From Ooceraea biroi (taxonomy: Eukaryota; Arthropoda; Insecta; Hymenoptera; Formicidae): a stretch of 64,000 bases of DNA. The notes under the pieces are model-generated. The model was not told where the DNA came from and searched no databases. It worked only from the letters and a program-made list of their open reading frames with translations. Within the stretch, counting starts at the first letter, position 1; each line of letters begins with the position of its first letter. Position numbers and translations under genes: made by a program. This document shows positions 38,541 through 51,110 of the stretch, piece by piece. Location of the stretch: the NCBI RefSeq assembly GCF_003672135.1, contig NC_039506.1:21298497-21362496 (forward strand), in the 5' to 3' direction.

Positions 38541-41330
38541 TTGCCGGTATGAAAACTTCACGATTCACACGAAGAAAATTGCGAATTCGTATATGTAACA
38601 CTATGTTACGTCCACTAACCTGAAAATGGCGACGCTGCGGGCGTGTGCCCTCCGCGCAGTACTCTCCGGTATTTTTCTCTTTCGGGTGCGGCGCGGGCAA
38701 GGAAATACTCCTTTTAATTATAAAATTTATTTATTCACACGCGACACTTTGGCGAACAAACCAATTACAAATAAACTTTATCCACGCTTACAAAAATGAC
38801 TTTTAATGTTCGACCGAATGCGGAAAGAAGAAAACGAAATCGGCCAAAACGGTACGGCGATAGCCGAGCAAAGACGGAAGCGGCCGAACAGAAGATGTGA
38901 CGAATGCGAATGGGCGCGAACCTTTTGGCGTGGACGGTGCATTTAAAAAATTAGAAAATAAAGAACGGATATATATATATATATATCCTTAACACTACAA
39001 TATGTATATCGCTATTCACGTATCTTCTCAGTAAGTGGCAGAAAAATCGTGCAACAATTAGTATAGGTATAGTTCTGCAAATTTCTGCAAATTAGTTACA
39101 TATCACACTTCTTAAAATACGTACGCTCGATTAATTTTTTTCACTCAATAAGCGATGCAAATATTCGTATAGGACATATAATGTCTGCGTGCCATTAAAT
39201 AATATTGTAAGGTATTTATTGTCATGTTTGGATATGAACATATGTGCAATATCGTTCGTCTAGCGTAGGGACTTCTATCGATTGACGCGCCTAATGATCG
39301 ATTACCGATGTATAGTTTCCTCCGACCGCCACGGAGAAGAAGGTGGCGCAGAGTGTGGTGCGCGAAGAGCAAAATAAAGTACGCCATAGCACGTGCAACA
39401 TCTTGTTGATATATTTTTCCTGTTGATATAATTTCCCGAAGATAACCGGTAATTGCTATCCACGCTGCGTTTCCGCCTACGTCATATCCGTTTTACGTGC
39501 CATTTTCGAGGAATCTGGCCGTCCGCTACAATATATTAAACAATATTTGAGTTCGCAAACTATGCTAAGGTTAGTGTCATTCATATAATTCATAAATACT
39601 TTCCTCGCGTTAACAAAATGTACAAACGTCGCGCGTTATTCAGTTTTTACCTTTTAATTGCATTATTAGAGATTACATGATTGAAGAAAAACATATAGAT
39701 GCGAATTACGTTAAATTCACGGAAGCATTACGAAAACATTGTCGAGCTCGAGAAGTGCGGGTAGTTCGCAACTATTTTCAATTTTATTGCCCGCGTACGC
39801 GCGAAATTGATAGATTTCACAATCGCGTTGATCTTGATAGCCTTTTTTCTACTTTTAACGTGTATATTTGCGTTCGTACATCACAGCTATTATGTTCAAA
39901 GAGATACAATTTTCGCGATAGTCACAATTCTATTTCGCTCGCGTTGATAGATTTTGCGATCTCGTTGCGCTTTTTTTTATTTTCGATCTTTTACATCGCG
40001 AAATTGTATTCCGATCCGGAGAGATACATATAAATTCCGTTAAATGTGTATTCGTCAAAATATCGTGCAAATAATCTCGGCGAAGATATTGCGGAGCAGA
40101 TTTTACAGGAATATTGCGAAGCGGTCGCTGCAAAATATCGCTGAAAAGTACGCTTTGACATCATCATCTTGCAAGATAATCAAACGTGAGAATTTTGCGC
40201 ATTGGATATTTATCATGCACGTCGGTGAATTTAGCGATTCTTGGCGGTGCATCCAGTATTCCTCATTTTTCTCGCGTTTCATGCCACGAGTGAAGTGCAA
40301 TAAAGTAAAATACTGAAAGTCGTCGGTCCGTCATAAATATTCGTTAAACCATTATTTCCGTAAATTTGTGAATCCTGTTCAGTGAAAATATTCGTTAAAT
40401 ATTCATTACAGAAAAGACTGTTGTGTTGCGAGTGTTTATGTTTTGTGTGAAGTGTCATTACAAAGGATCCATCACGAGAGAAACATCACGATAATTTGGA
40501 GCTTCAGGGGTTACAAATTTCGGCTGATTTAGTCGCTGGACTACCATGGACTTTGAGGGATTTCATTGCGTATTGGTGAGATCTTTTTTTATTTATATGG
40601 AGAGTACAGTGCAATATAATGCATGCAGTGCTCGTAGGTTTTTAAACCGAGCTGATATTGAAGCGAAAATCTGAAAAGTATTACGTATCAGCGAGATAGA
40701 TGATCGTGCGGGAGATACGAGTTTCGTTAAATTAAAACCATTTAAATAAAAAAAGTAATCTTTGTAAAAACGAAGCAATTTATTGCGAAGCAATTTTCTG
40801 TTGAGTAGTCCTCGCAAACGAAAAAGAGAAATCATTTTCGCGAGGCTCGCGCATACTGTATCCACGTTGATGAGTTCCTAGATTGTGTCGTGGCTTTCAC
40901 ACGAGTTTTCAGCCGCGTAGACAAATTCGGGAATCTGCGTGTCGCAGCATAAATATCTGTTAAATTATTAAATATCATTAAAAAGCTATTTGAATAGCAT
41001 TAGGCTCAAACGCACGTTTTCAGCTCGCGTTAATACAGAAATACTTGAAGTGTGATAATAAATAATCACTGGTCCATTCAGTAAAATAATTCATGCTTGT
41101 GCAGTTATAGCGCTTTCGCGATGCATTAATAATAATAATTAATAACGCGCAACGTACAATATATGCGAGGATGATTGGAGGCTTACGAATTCGTGAAACA
41201 TATATTAATAAATGATTGGCAAATGATACAGAGAAAGTCTTTCTTTTTTACGACGCCATGAGAATAAAACGAAAATAAAATGTAGTGACCTCACGAATTT
41301 ACATCACGTCAAGGGAATGTAGGCAATCAT
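38541..41330. other. AT-rich island, mostly featureless
   Basis: GC falls sharply from about 38700 onward. An (AT)n run lies at 38969-38986. Short local repeats occur, such as GATATTGCGGAGCAG (about 40084) against GAATATTGCGAAGCGG (about 40109). The longest open frame is 118 codons (39677-40033 plus) with no family signature. A weak first-exon candidate inside the island is listed separately. Confidence 0.5.
40379..40575 (+). other. Candidate first exon with short start (weak)
   Basis: An ATG in a favourable context (ACCATGG) at 40546 opens a frame reading MDFEGFHCVL. It reaches a good 5' splice donor, TTG followed by GTGAGA, at 40575/40576, with the donor falling in phase 0. Upstream, TCAGT at about 40379-40383 could act as an initiator. 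Without splicing the frame stops after 42 codons. I do not recognise the peptide and have no matching acceptor exon, so this is only a pattern-level suggestion that chance could produce. Confidence 0.15.
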
Positions 41331-44300
41331 AAGAGAGATTTGTCGGAAATTCTGCTCACGCCGCAATACGCCGGCGATATTTGCTCTGACCACGAGTTAA
41401 TAAGCCCATCACGGTTTCATAAAGAGAACCCTCGGCTAAATACTCCGCGGCTCGTATCGCCCTCCACCCTGTCGCAGTCTCGTGGCTTCCTCCAAGGAAC
41501 TTTAATCATGGTCGACCTTGACAAAAACCCCAGCATCCGTAATCATTGGTCAAATACATAATACGAGTCGTTTTTTGTACTTGCCGTCAGATCTTCTAAA
41601 AGTAATACGAGAATAGATTAGGATGTTTACACGTCAAACGCGTACCATACGAGAAGAATAATTAAAAATCGATTTAAAATGCGCGTTTCCTCCTTGCAAA
41701 TCCCGTAAACATCCTCGCCAGATATTCCGCAAACACAGCCTACTACATTACGCAACGATCTGCCGGAGCATGAGTCACCATAGCACTCAATCTCCCAGTC
41801 GAAACACATCAATGCACTTTTGCGAGACCCCGTTTCGTGCCTCCCGCCCATCCGGAGTAAAATCCCCCAAAATTCGTCACGCCAGGCGTAGTCAAGCAGA
41901 AGTGCTCGCCCGCCCGTGGTGCACTCGCGCACTTCATAAACGCCGTGCGTCGGAAATTCCTGAATGTATGTATATTAAGAACGTTTACCGCGAGTGTTAC
42001 GTGCACGTGCACATGCACGTAAAAGATTAATTCATTAAAATTTTACGAGAGCGTTAAGGCGTAACGTAGATCATCCCTCTCACGAGCACCTCTAGGGCAA
42101 ATTCTGAGAGAGAACCGCGCTGCACCCTATCCCTTATGCAATATGCCGCGTGGACCACTTGTGCGGATTTTGCACGCTTCCTCGTCAATCGACCTACTCG
42201 CTCGTGAGCGAGAAGAGGCGAGTACGCGAGGAGGCGAGCAAGGTGGAGGTGAATCAACAAACAAGAGAGTCCGTAACGAGATAGTGCGCCAATTTTGACG
42301 CAAAGTTTCTCCTCTACTATGTTAATCCTGTTAATCCGGCCCAATCTGGGATGGGTATTGCTTCGATAAGGAGCTCCGCAGAGAGTTTCCACGGCGCGCC
42401 GTATTGCACGGAAAATCGATGCGCATTAAATCAATCGTTCGGCAGCGAGTTTTAGCACTGACTTCAATCAGCGGTGTCCCGTTGATCCGCCCGTAAATCA
42501 GCTTGACCTTTCACGCTTTATATATTTATTAGTTAGAAAAAAAGAGGATTTTATCCATTAAGATATTAAAATATTAAATTTCAAAAGCATTTCCAGTTAC
42601 TAAAAGAGACTTGTTTCATTATGCTGAAAGGAAAGACTCGGGGCCACTTTTTCAAAAAACGAGCTCTGCTTTCCCTCATTAATTAATTCTTCATGAACAG
42701 GTTAATCTCATTTTCGTACACGTAGATCTAACATATTTAGTGAAACATTCATACACGTGTTAACCGACGTTTCCTCAGAATGTTGTCGAAAGTTTTCGCC
42801 AAATCGTTATCTACGGAATCAAGTCGACATAAAGCCGCGCATTTTTCTCGCCTTATCTCTGCAGCCCTTAAAATCGATCGCCCTGGAAATTCGCTTCCCC
42901 TTCGAAACCAACACGCTTTCTGTGGACTCGGCGTGCTCAGTTTTCCAATGGTGTTCGCACGTCGGGATCAGAGATTCCCGCAAAAATTAAACGACGGTGC
43001 GCACGGTGGAGTGTGCGGAGAGGGTGCGCGTTTGCCTGGCTGGCTCGGTATTCGTAATCGAAGATTATTTTTCCGAGCCGATAATAAGGGATCCGGAGCG
43101 GACAGGGGTGGTCGGGGTGGGATTTAAGCGTAGGTGGCAGTGAGGCGTGATATTGATACTCCTCCATCTCTCGAGGGGTGACGACTCTTCCCCGTTATTC
43201 CCCATCATACTTCTATTCCGCGCCCGACCCTCTCGAGCCATCCCCTTCTTCCTGTCGCAAACCGCGTTCCTCTTTTCCACTTTTAAAGCTGGCGGACGTG
43301 AACGAGAGCGGGATTTTTACGATAACAGATTAAGGAGTCGCGCAGCGACTGGAGCGCGAAAGACAGACCCGAAATCGGCATTTCCGAAGTCCAAAGAGTC
43401 GTCGCTTCACGACGTGTAGGCAGGTTTTATTTTCGTCGCGGCGACGTAATCCGCGAGGACTACCCCTAACTCCGTACGCGCGGTCTTTCAAACTCGAGTT
43501 ATCGATCGTAAAATATCACGGGTCGCGCACGTGTCTGAGAAAATATCTGCGCGTAAATTCCCTCGTCGTAAATAGCCAAGATGATGCGCGAATTATACGA
43601 AGGATGAATGATGAATATTTTTATCTTTGAATACGATATCCTCTCAAGATATCGTCGTCAAGCTGTTTCTCCATGTCTAAGCCATGGCAAAGCCAGGAAA
43701 ATACCTGTTATTACCGTTAACACAACCCACGCACATACAGATCAATTCATACTCGCCCATTTCAATAGAACCATGAAATTATAGATAATCACTCATGTGT
43801 TGATTGAATAAAATATGTAACACACGTTGTATGCTCATCTAACGAACAATTTATTTAACTTCGCTCAGAAGCGCGCGATCGATCCGCCGGATAATTACGG
43901 CCCTCGCAAAAGTTTCGCTCGATGAAGGGAAAGGGACACGTGCTGCGGCGGCTTTTAAGAGAGGAACTTCGCTAATCACCATCATGTGCGCGGTACCAGC
44001 TTTATCGCGATGCGATAGCAGTTTTCAGCGTACCTACTTCCGGGATGGATCTCGCGTTTTGCGATCGACAGATAGACCGGCTGATTTTCGGCGACACGGA
44101 TCGGCGAATCGAGCGGATGCTGCTTGCCAGCGTGCGAGCATAAATTTTTTCCTTGCTGGCGAATCACCCGCTTCGACAGCTCCACCGTGCCATCGGCAGA
44201 GATGCAATCCTATTTCGCGCGATGGTCTATCACGAGCGCGCGCGAGCGGAACGTAACGTTTACGTATGCACCGCCGTGGTATTTCGCGCGGGTGTCGTAT

Positions 44301-47139
44301 GCACACACCTTGCGCTGATATACGACGGGAAAACACGGCTCTGAAAGTTATTTACGGCTTCCTGACCGTATCCGCGAGCACGCTGTTCGCCCATGTACAC
44401 GTGGACGTCGTGCGGCGTGTATAGACGCGTGGCTATACGCGCGTTTATACGCGCAGACCCGCCTGCGATAAGTTCATTTAAAAAGAGCCTTGTTAGCTTA
44501 ATTGCGCGTGCGTTTAAAGCACGTCGTTCCATTTCCGCGAGGAAGGAAAAAGCGAAACGCGCTGCTATTGTTGCCGGCCCGACGCACTTCGCTCGCCCAA
44601 GAACGTGCACGAGAGCGAAGAGCGAAGCACGTGAGATAGCATCTTCAATTTCGACCAACGTGGAACTTACATGGTACGCGCTTGGGCGCTTGGTAATTGG
44701 CGTTACAACCCGGAAAGATACTGGAAAATGCTCAAAACGCCCAGATACTTCAGCGCGGAATTTAATACACGTTCAGCGAACGCGGAAAACGTACGTCGCG
44801 AAGATGCACTGACTACGCGGGGAACATTTCTCAGATATCTCGCCGAAGGTTCAGGTTTCCGAAAAGATTCGTATTGCTACGTCCGGTACGTTCTCGTTTT
44901 TTCTCTCTCTTTTCCTCTCCGTCTCCCCTCTCTCTCTTCCTCGCTCACTCGCTTTTTTCCTTTTCTCCCCTCGATAACGTTTCGAAATTCTCGGATTTTC
45001 AAAGGTAGCAGACGTGTCCCGGCGAATCGGTGCGACATCAAAGCAGGCGCTACGTCGTTTGTGTAATTCCGACCAATCCTCTTTGCTACCTCAGATACCG
45101 TAATTTTGCACGGGATATCGGATAGAGATAAGCATCTCTCCACCATGCCATTGAAACCGACTAATATCGCGTGGAGCGCGAAATCCAAGCAGCGTTACGC
45201 GGTCCCGTTCGCGGTAATTCAACTCGCGGAATCACGCCTCGCGCGGACATATCGGTGGCGCATTACGGTAACGACATGTGCGACAGCGCGAATCTAAAAT
45301 CGCGACTTCGCGCCGTGAGGGCGGGCGTTTTCCCGTCGGTCGACTCGGTAAACCGGCTTTGAAAATACGCGAACATGAGGGTTTGAGGTCGTATTGATCG
45401 AGGGTTGCTCCGGCTGCGCGGCGTGTTGGTGACCGAAACACACCGAGGGTGGAGTGCTTTCAGTCGCGTCTCAACATAATTCTAACGAAATTCGGAGCGG
45501 CCTTGACCAACGGTGGTGATGATGTCGACGAGGCTTTTGCCTCGTCTTCTTCGCGAGCGTAACCGCGTGCAACGAAAAAAATTGCCGCGCGCGGACGCTC
45601 GTACTCTCGGAAGCGGCGTAATCTCGGCGAATCGCTCCCGCGGCACGTATACATCGCTATTATCAACGATAAACCGTTGCCAGCGTTAGCATGGAGCGCC
45701 GCTAAGAATTTAAGCGAAATGGTTTAAGCCGCGGTAAAGCCAGAAAAAGGGACGCCCGGCACGTAAACGATACGCAGATCGCGCAGCGATTAAACTACCT
45801 GATTAACCGGTTTACGGATAATTCCCGTTTACGATTGTGATATCCGCCGATCTTTACGAGCGTATAAGAAAATGAAAAAAAATGGAACGCACGAGCGCGC
45901 GTAGAGGGAGGCGCGAGCCGTTGACCGCGCACGTCGGTGGATTACGAGCTTCCTCGCGAGCGACCGAGGGTGGAAATGAGTCAGCATGGTGTGATAAGCT
46001 CCGATTACCGGACACGAGAGGAAACAGAAGAATGGCCCCGATATCCGTGGTTTTGCTCAATTAATCCCCGGATTTCGTGAGGGGATCCTCTTATTAGGTA
46101 ACGCACGGAACGGAACAGATACGGCTTCTTTTCGTTCGATTTCGGAGATTGAGAGAGCGGTATAAATATCTTCGCCGCCCGCGATTGCGGGATAAGGGTC
46201 GCGAGCCCGTGCTCGTATAGAAATCAGAAAATCCCAGACTGGAAGTTTTACAAATGAACCTGAGACCCACGAATTTCCTCGCGGATCTGCGAGGATTTTG
46301 CATATCGTCGGCCACACGAGGAACGACGAGAGCTGAAAGAAAGAGAAAGAGAGAGACAAATCAAGACGGATGGAAAATAGGAAAGTAGGAACGTACACGC
46401 GAAGAGCGAGAAAAGACGACGGAAATGTGCAGCCGGCATAGGAGAGGGAGCGTTTTCGGCACGCTGCATCGTAGGTAGTGCGGATAACAGACTCGACTTC
46501 CCGCGGGAACGCGTCGACGTTACTTCGCGTCTTCGTGGCCGCGTAACCGTTCAGAAGTAACGCGAGAGTCAAGGAGCAACACGAAATAAGAATGATAATT
46601 CCCGCGCAGCCTGCTATCATTCCACCCACTAATCCCCCGTTGCGGCAACACGCGCGCGAATTCATAGCCGCGATTCACGCAACCGCACAGTTTGCTCGGT
46701 AACTTAACTGCCTTCACCTGTCGCTTCCTTTTTACGTTTCCCTCGTTCTCCGCTGAATTGAACTTTCCAGGTAATTGTCGGATATTAACGACACCCTCGC
46801 TGGAATAATTGATATTACGACCTATCACATTAATAATCCAAGGATTAAGGACGAATTAACCTTCGTGCGCCAAGAGATCGATAGACGACACGTAACATCC
46901 CTCCTGCCAATCGAATCGCGAAGCTTTCCAAGTTGCTCTCGTACTCTAGTAACTTCAAAGAGCACGCGTGCCCGTAAAGCGAGAAACTCTCGTGCTCGAC
47001 CAGCACGCTCGTCGGCTTCCTTTGGAAACTAATCTCGCGATGTGAAAACGGCTCGAAAGCCGGCATCTAAACGTCGCGTTCGTTCTTAGCGCATCGCGAG
47101 AACACTTCAGCCATTTTAATTTATCTCAGTAGAGTACTT

Positions 47140-47141
<2 letters not shown>
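41331..47141. other. Unique right flank, no gene recognised
   Basis: CpG-rich and AT-rich patches alternate. Open frames of up to 140 codons around 44393-45066 overlap frames on the opposite strand. A 115-codon frame at 42780-43127 follows an acceptor-like CCTCAG and begins MLSKVFAKSL, but becomes Arg/Gly-rich and is unrecognised. The longest open frame in this flank is 202 codons on the minus strand (46057-46665). It has a hydrophobic stretch near residues 11-38 followed by a Ser/Phe/Leu-rich run that comes from a GA-rich patch on the plus strand. Two other frames overlap it, and I do not call it a gene. Confidence 0.4.

Positions 47142-47194
<53 letters not shown>
47142..47194 (+). repeat. 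(CT)n microsatellite
   Basis: A pure CT array of about 26 units. It is flanked by non-repetitive sequence. Confidence 0.97.
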
Positions 47195-47198
<4 letters not shown>

Positions 47199-50100
47199 CT
47201 TTCGTTTATCGACGGAGGATTCGAATTACAAGCGGCGTACAAGCATCCCGGCGGGCGCTCAGAACGGCGGAGCAGTTACTTTTATAGCCCGCCGGCAATG
47301 TACGGTTGATCGCAGTTACGACAGCGGGGTAGGCGAGCGGCATAAAAGGGCCTAGGTACAGGATGGCGATGGTGTAACCACTCTCCATCCTTGGTGTGAT
47401 TCGGCTTGAATGAAAGTGGAGGCGGCTTAAATCGGCGCGAATCACCGGCTCGATTATCGCCGAGTCGTACCACCGCGTCGAAATGATGGTACCTTCGAAA
47501 CGCCGTACCCCCTTGTTCCCTTTAATGGGCGCTACGTGTCGATGGGTTGGTCGCGCGTCCTCCGGTCGGATCGTACACCTGACACAGCACGCGATTACCA
47601 GCCTCGCCGCGTGCACGCTTGCTCGCGCCGATCTCTTGGCGAAGATCAAAAGATCACAAGCTCACAAGCCGAGTTTGAAATTCGAATAGCGTGCAGAAGT
47701 AAAGAGGAAAAGTCTGGTATCTGGTCTTGCGCGCGTTTTGCGAGCGCGTTTGTGAGTAGAATCATACCTGAGAGAGACGTTAACATATTGATGAGGAATC
47801 GAAGTTAAAAATGTAGCGGTCTCTCCGGGGAAACTGGAGATGCGCAACGCGCGGGTTCAAGCCGATACGCGAATCGATAGCGGATAATATGTGATTTTTC
47901 CCGCGGCTCCTGGTATCTCAATTATCGTTATTGGTAGCAATTAACGCATTAACTATTCTCACTTATAGCGCGCGTGTTATCTATTTGACAGACCACACCA
48001 ATCAAATTAGTAATGCATCAATTTGATGAGCGGGAACATCCAATATTACGCTTACGCGTTGTACAATCAGCACGTGAATAATATCAATTAACTCCAACAG
48101 TACACGATGTACGCAAAGCGAAATCGAGAAAGAGGACTCCGCGAGCATGACCAAGAAATCTTTTCTCTGTATTAATTAAGGAAGAAGAAAATTTGCGCAC
48201 AAGGAAATGAGGGCTCGTACCTCATTTGGACGTCACACACTGTGCGTTCTCTCGCACGAGGAAATATTAAATCTGGAGGATGCCCGCGGCTCGGTCCACG
48301 TTCGTTCTCCACCCCCTTCTGCAGTCGTCAGGCGGGAAAAAGGGTTGCGGTCTTTAAAAAGCGGGACAGTGTCTGGAATAACGTGGGACATTAAGCGAGC
48401 GAAGCTCGTACACGTGATGAATATGTAAAGCAAAGTCGTGAAAGTTTCGTGACTCGAGCAAAGGAAGCGAGACACGCGCGGCGACGCGCAGGGATCGTAA
48501 AGCGCGGCCGACGCGGACGTGTGCGCGACGTCGCGTCTCACAAACGGACGCATATGCGTCGGTCGGGGGGTTGTTCTTTCGCGGGTGCTTTCGCTTTTGC
48601 CTTAATCGACGAAGTTCGCAGTTGGGAAAACTTGAACGGCACGACGAAGTTCGATGACGGCGCGCGGCAGCGAGCCCGGCTTCGCCTCGCGTCGCGATCG
48701 ACGGGTGATTCACCCTCGTCGAATCTGCCAATGCTTGATATATGTAAAGCCATTTCTTCCGATGTGCGTAAAGCCCGCTTCCTTTCGCGACAGGGGTGCG
48801 GCAGAAATTATCGTGATCCCTCGCGAGTACTCGCATCCTTGTCTCTCCATCTTTTTCTCTCTGCAAGGTTTTCCCTTTTTATCTCGCGGAAAATGTCGCA
48901 CGCGTACCCTCCGCCGAAGGAAGAAATATCAGACGGAATATGGGGGGCTTTGTATGATTTAACGCGTACGCGTTTTGCTTTTGTCGCTCTGTGAGGAGGG
49001 AGGGAGGGACGGGATATGCGATTCAATCGACGTTATCTCGGCGAGGTTGGCTGGCTGGCTGGCTGGCTGGCTGGCGAGAACGATGAACGCTGCAGGCACG
49101 GAAATAAATTGTCTTCGCGTTCACACAAAGATGAAATTAATTGTTACGATTTAATGTCTAGTACCTCGGTGCGCCTCCGTACCTCTGTGCCGACAATACA
49201 TTCGCCGTGGAGGACGGATCGATCGCGCGTTAACCGAACGGCGATTTCACCGGGCGCCAATTCGTCATTATGCAAAGCCGTGCGCGCAGAAAGCGCCTCG
49301 GAAAGAGTCGTTTTAATTAATTAAAACAACGCGACGAATTCACGTGTTCGCCGCTGACAGTTCCAATTTAAAGTCGGATTATTCGAAATACCGTGGATAT
49401 CGACAGGCGGAGATTTGCATCTCAAATTCGAGTGTCCCCTGCGCCGCTTCTGGCAAGCGGCGGGTGAGTACGAGCCGCGCTCTATTATCGTGCAGGTTCT
49501 CTAATTCTAAAAATAGCGTGAATAAAAGTAAGCGCGCAAGGGGTATCTTTAACTTATCATGAACTATGCATTCACGGAAGGGCAGAAATACGTTCATCGT
49601 TTTATCCTATTCGGCGTAGAAGTTTTAGCTCGACAGCTGGCGATATATAATGCATGATAATAGTTATAATTTATTAATAAATTCCCACATATATAGACGC
49701 TAATAGCAGCAATTTGCAATTCTTATCGTTTTCTTCTATTTTTACATCTTATAATTATCTTGCTTGCCGAGATAGATCGTCGAGCTTCCTATTTTCGTAC
49801 ATATTTCACTTTTTTCGTCTCATAAGATGTTCTCGCTGAGTGGTGCCGAAAAGTGTTGAATGCTTTCCGCGTTACAGCGATTTCGCGTCAGCCGGCTACG
49901 TTTCGTCGATCATTTCGCTGGAATTAATGCGGGACTGTCGTTTCCCGTAATAACAGTAACGAGCGCGTTTTACATCCGTTTTACGGTATTCATGCAGGCA
50001 TGGAGAAGCTCGACGGCAATTGTGGCTCGCGAGCGTAAAACGGCACGCCGATTACATTAGAAATACGTTCCATTCTCTGAGCGCGGGCACCGACTGCTGC

Positions 50101-51110
50101 CGGAGCTCGCGCCGCACGTGCGTTCGTTGCCCCGCAGGAAATTGCACATGCAAATCGTGCTTTTTTCTTACGCTGCAGCGTAGCCATCCCGTCTGCGGAG
50201 CAAGCCTCACCGTAATTTATGAGAGCGCTTCAGCATCTGAATGGAAGCGCAGTGTGCCAGCAAATAGGCGATTTAATCCGCGACTAAGACCGCGGGAAGA
50301 AATTGCGTCGAATTCGAGACGAAGTGAGTCATTTATATTCGTGGATGCATTTCACGTTCAGCGGGGAAGGGACATGGACGGTAGTCGCGCGCGGTACAAA
50401 TAGATACGGTAAAAAGCGTGCTTAAATGTAACTAAACGTTGTTAGAACGTTCTCGGCCGCCGGGAAAGAACTTGTCCGGCTCGCAGTGGAGAAAAGGGAC
50501 ACTTTTTTCAGAGGCCCAGCAGGCCTCTTCGTCGAGAGGCAGCGGAATCCAAGAAAACGCGAACGGTCGAGAGAGCGAATAAGCAGGCCGAATGATGGAG
50601 AAAAGAAGTGGCCGGGCGCGCCGTGCATGTGACTGCAAATGAGGCCACAGATGCGTCGGGCGATAAGGGATGATGGAAAGTGGTTCATGAAAAGAGCCAT
50701 CGCGGTAGCTCCTGGCGATGACGGGAAACGGCTGATGCTGCAGGTGCGATGCAGTGCAGCTGTGAGACGCTTCCGTCGCTGCCGCTGTGAATAAGCATTC
50801 ATTCGCGAGAATGCAACGAAAGAGAAAAAACGAGAAAGAGAGAGAGAGAAAGAGAGATAGAATATGCAAGTGCAAAAGGCGCGAAGGCAGGACCGCGAAC
50901 ACTCCGCTTTATGTGATCGCGCGTTCAAATCATCCTAACGAAGTGGCCGACTTCCGCAATTTACTGTCAAACGGTCCTCGCTTCACCGGCTGCACTATAC
51001 TAAATCGCGGGAAACGCAGACGGAGGGAAAATAGACCGAGGAGGACGGAAAGCTCTTTCAGCGATTTGCCGCTGCCGCGGGTATTTCTTTTTTTTTATTT
51101 GATATAAAAT
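47195..51110. other. Unique right flank, no gene recognised
   Basis: Non-repetitive apart from the TGGC array at 49048 and GA-rich stretches near 50827-50861. Open frames of 147-181 codons (47206-47649 minus, 48354-48866 minus, 48449-48994 plus, 50422-50928 minus) lie on opposite strands over the same DNA and have Arg/Ser-rich composition. None carries a recognisable domain. Confidence 0.4.
49048..49075 (+). repeat. (TGGC)7 tetranucleotide repeat
   Basis: Seven uninterrupted TGGC units. No associated gene; likely a polymorphic microsatellite. Confidence 0.97.

Noticed and set aside
42780..43127. 115-codon frame beginning MLSKVFAKSL as a mitochondrial-targeted protein exon
   Set aside because: Only the first twenty or so residues look protein-like; the rest is Arg/Gly-rich with no domain, and the acceptor-like CCTCAG before it is a common word.
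46057..46665. 202-codon minus-strand frame with a hydrophobic N-terminal stretch as a membrane protein
   Set aside because: Other frames overlap it on the same strand, its Ser/Phe/Leu-rich part derives from a GA-rich patch, and no family is recognised.
47820..47880. tRNA-like B-box (GGGTTCAAGCC) near 47850
   Set aside because: No A-box at the correct distance and no acceptor or anticodon stems could be paired around it.
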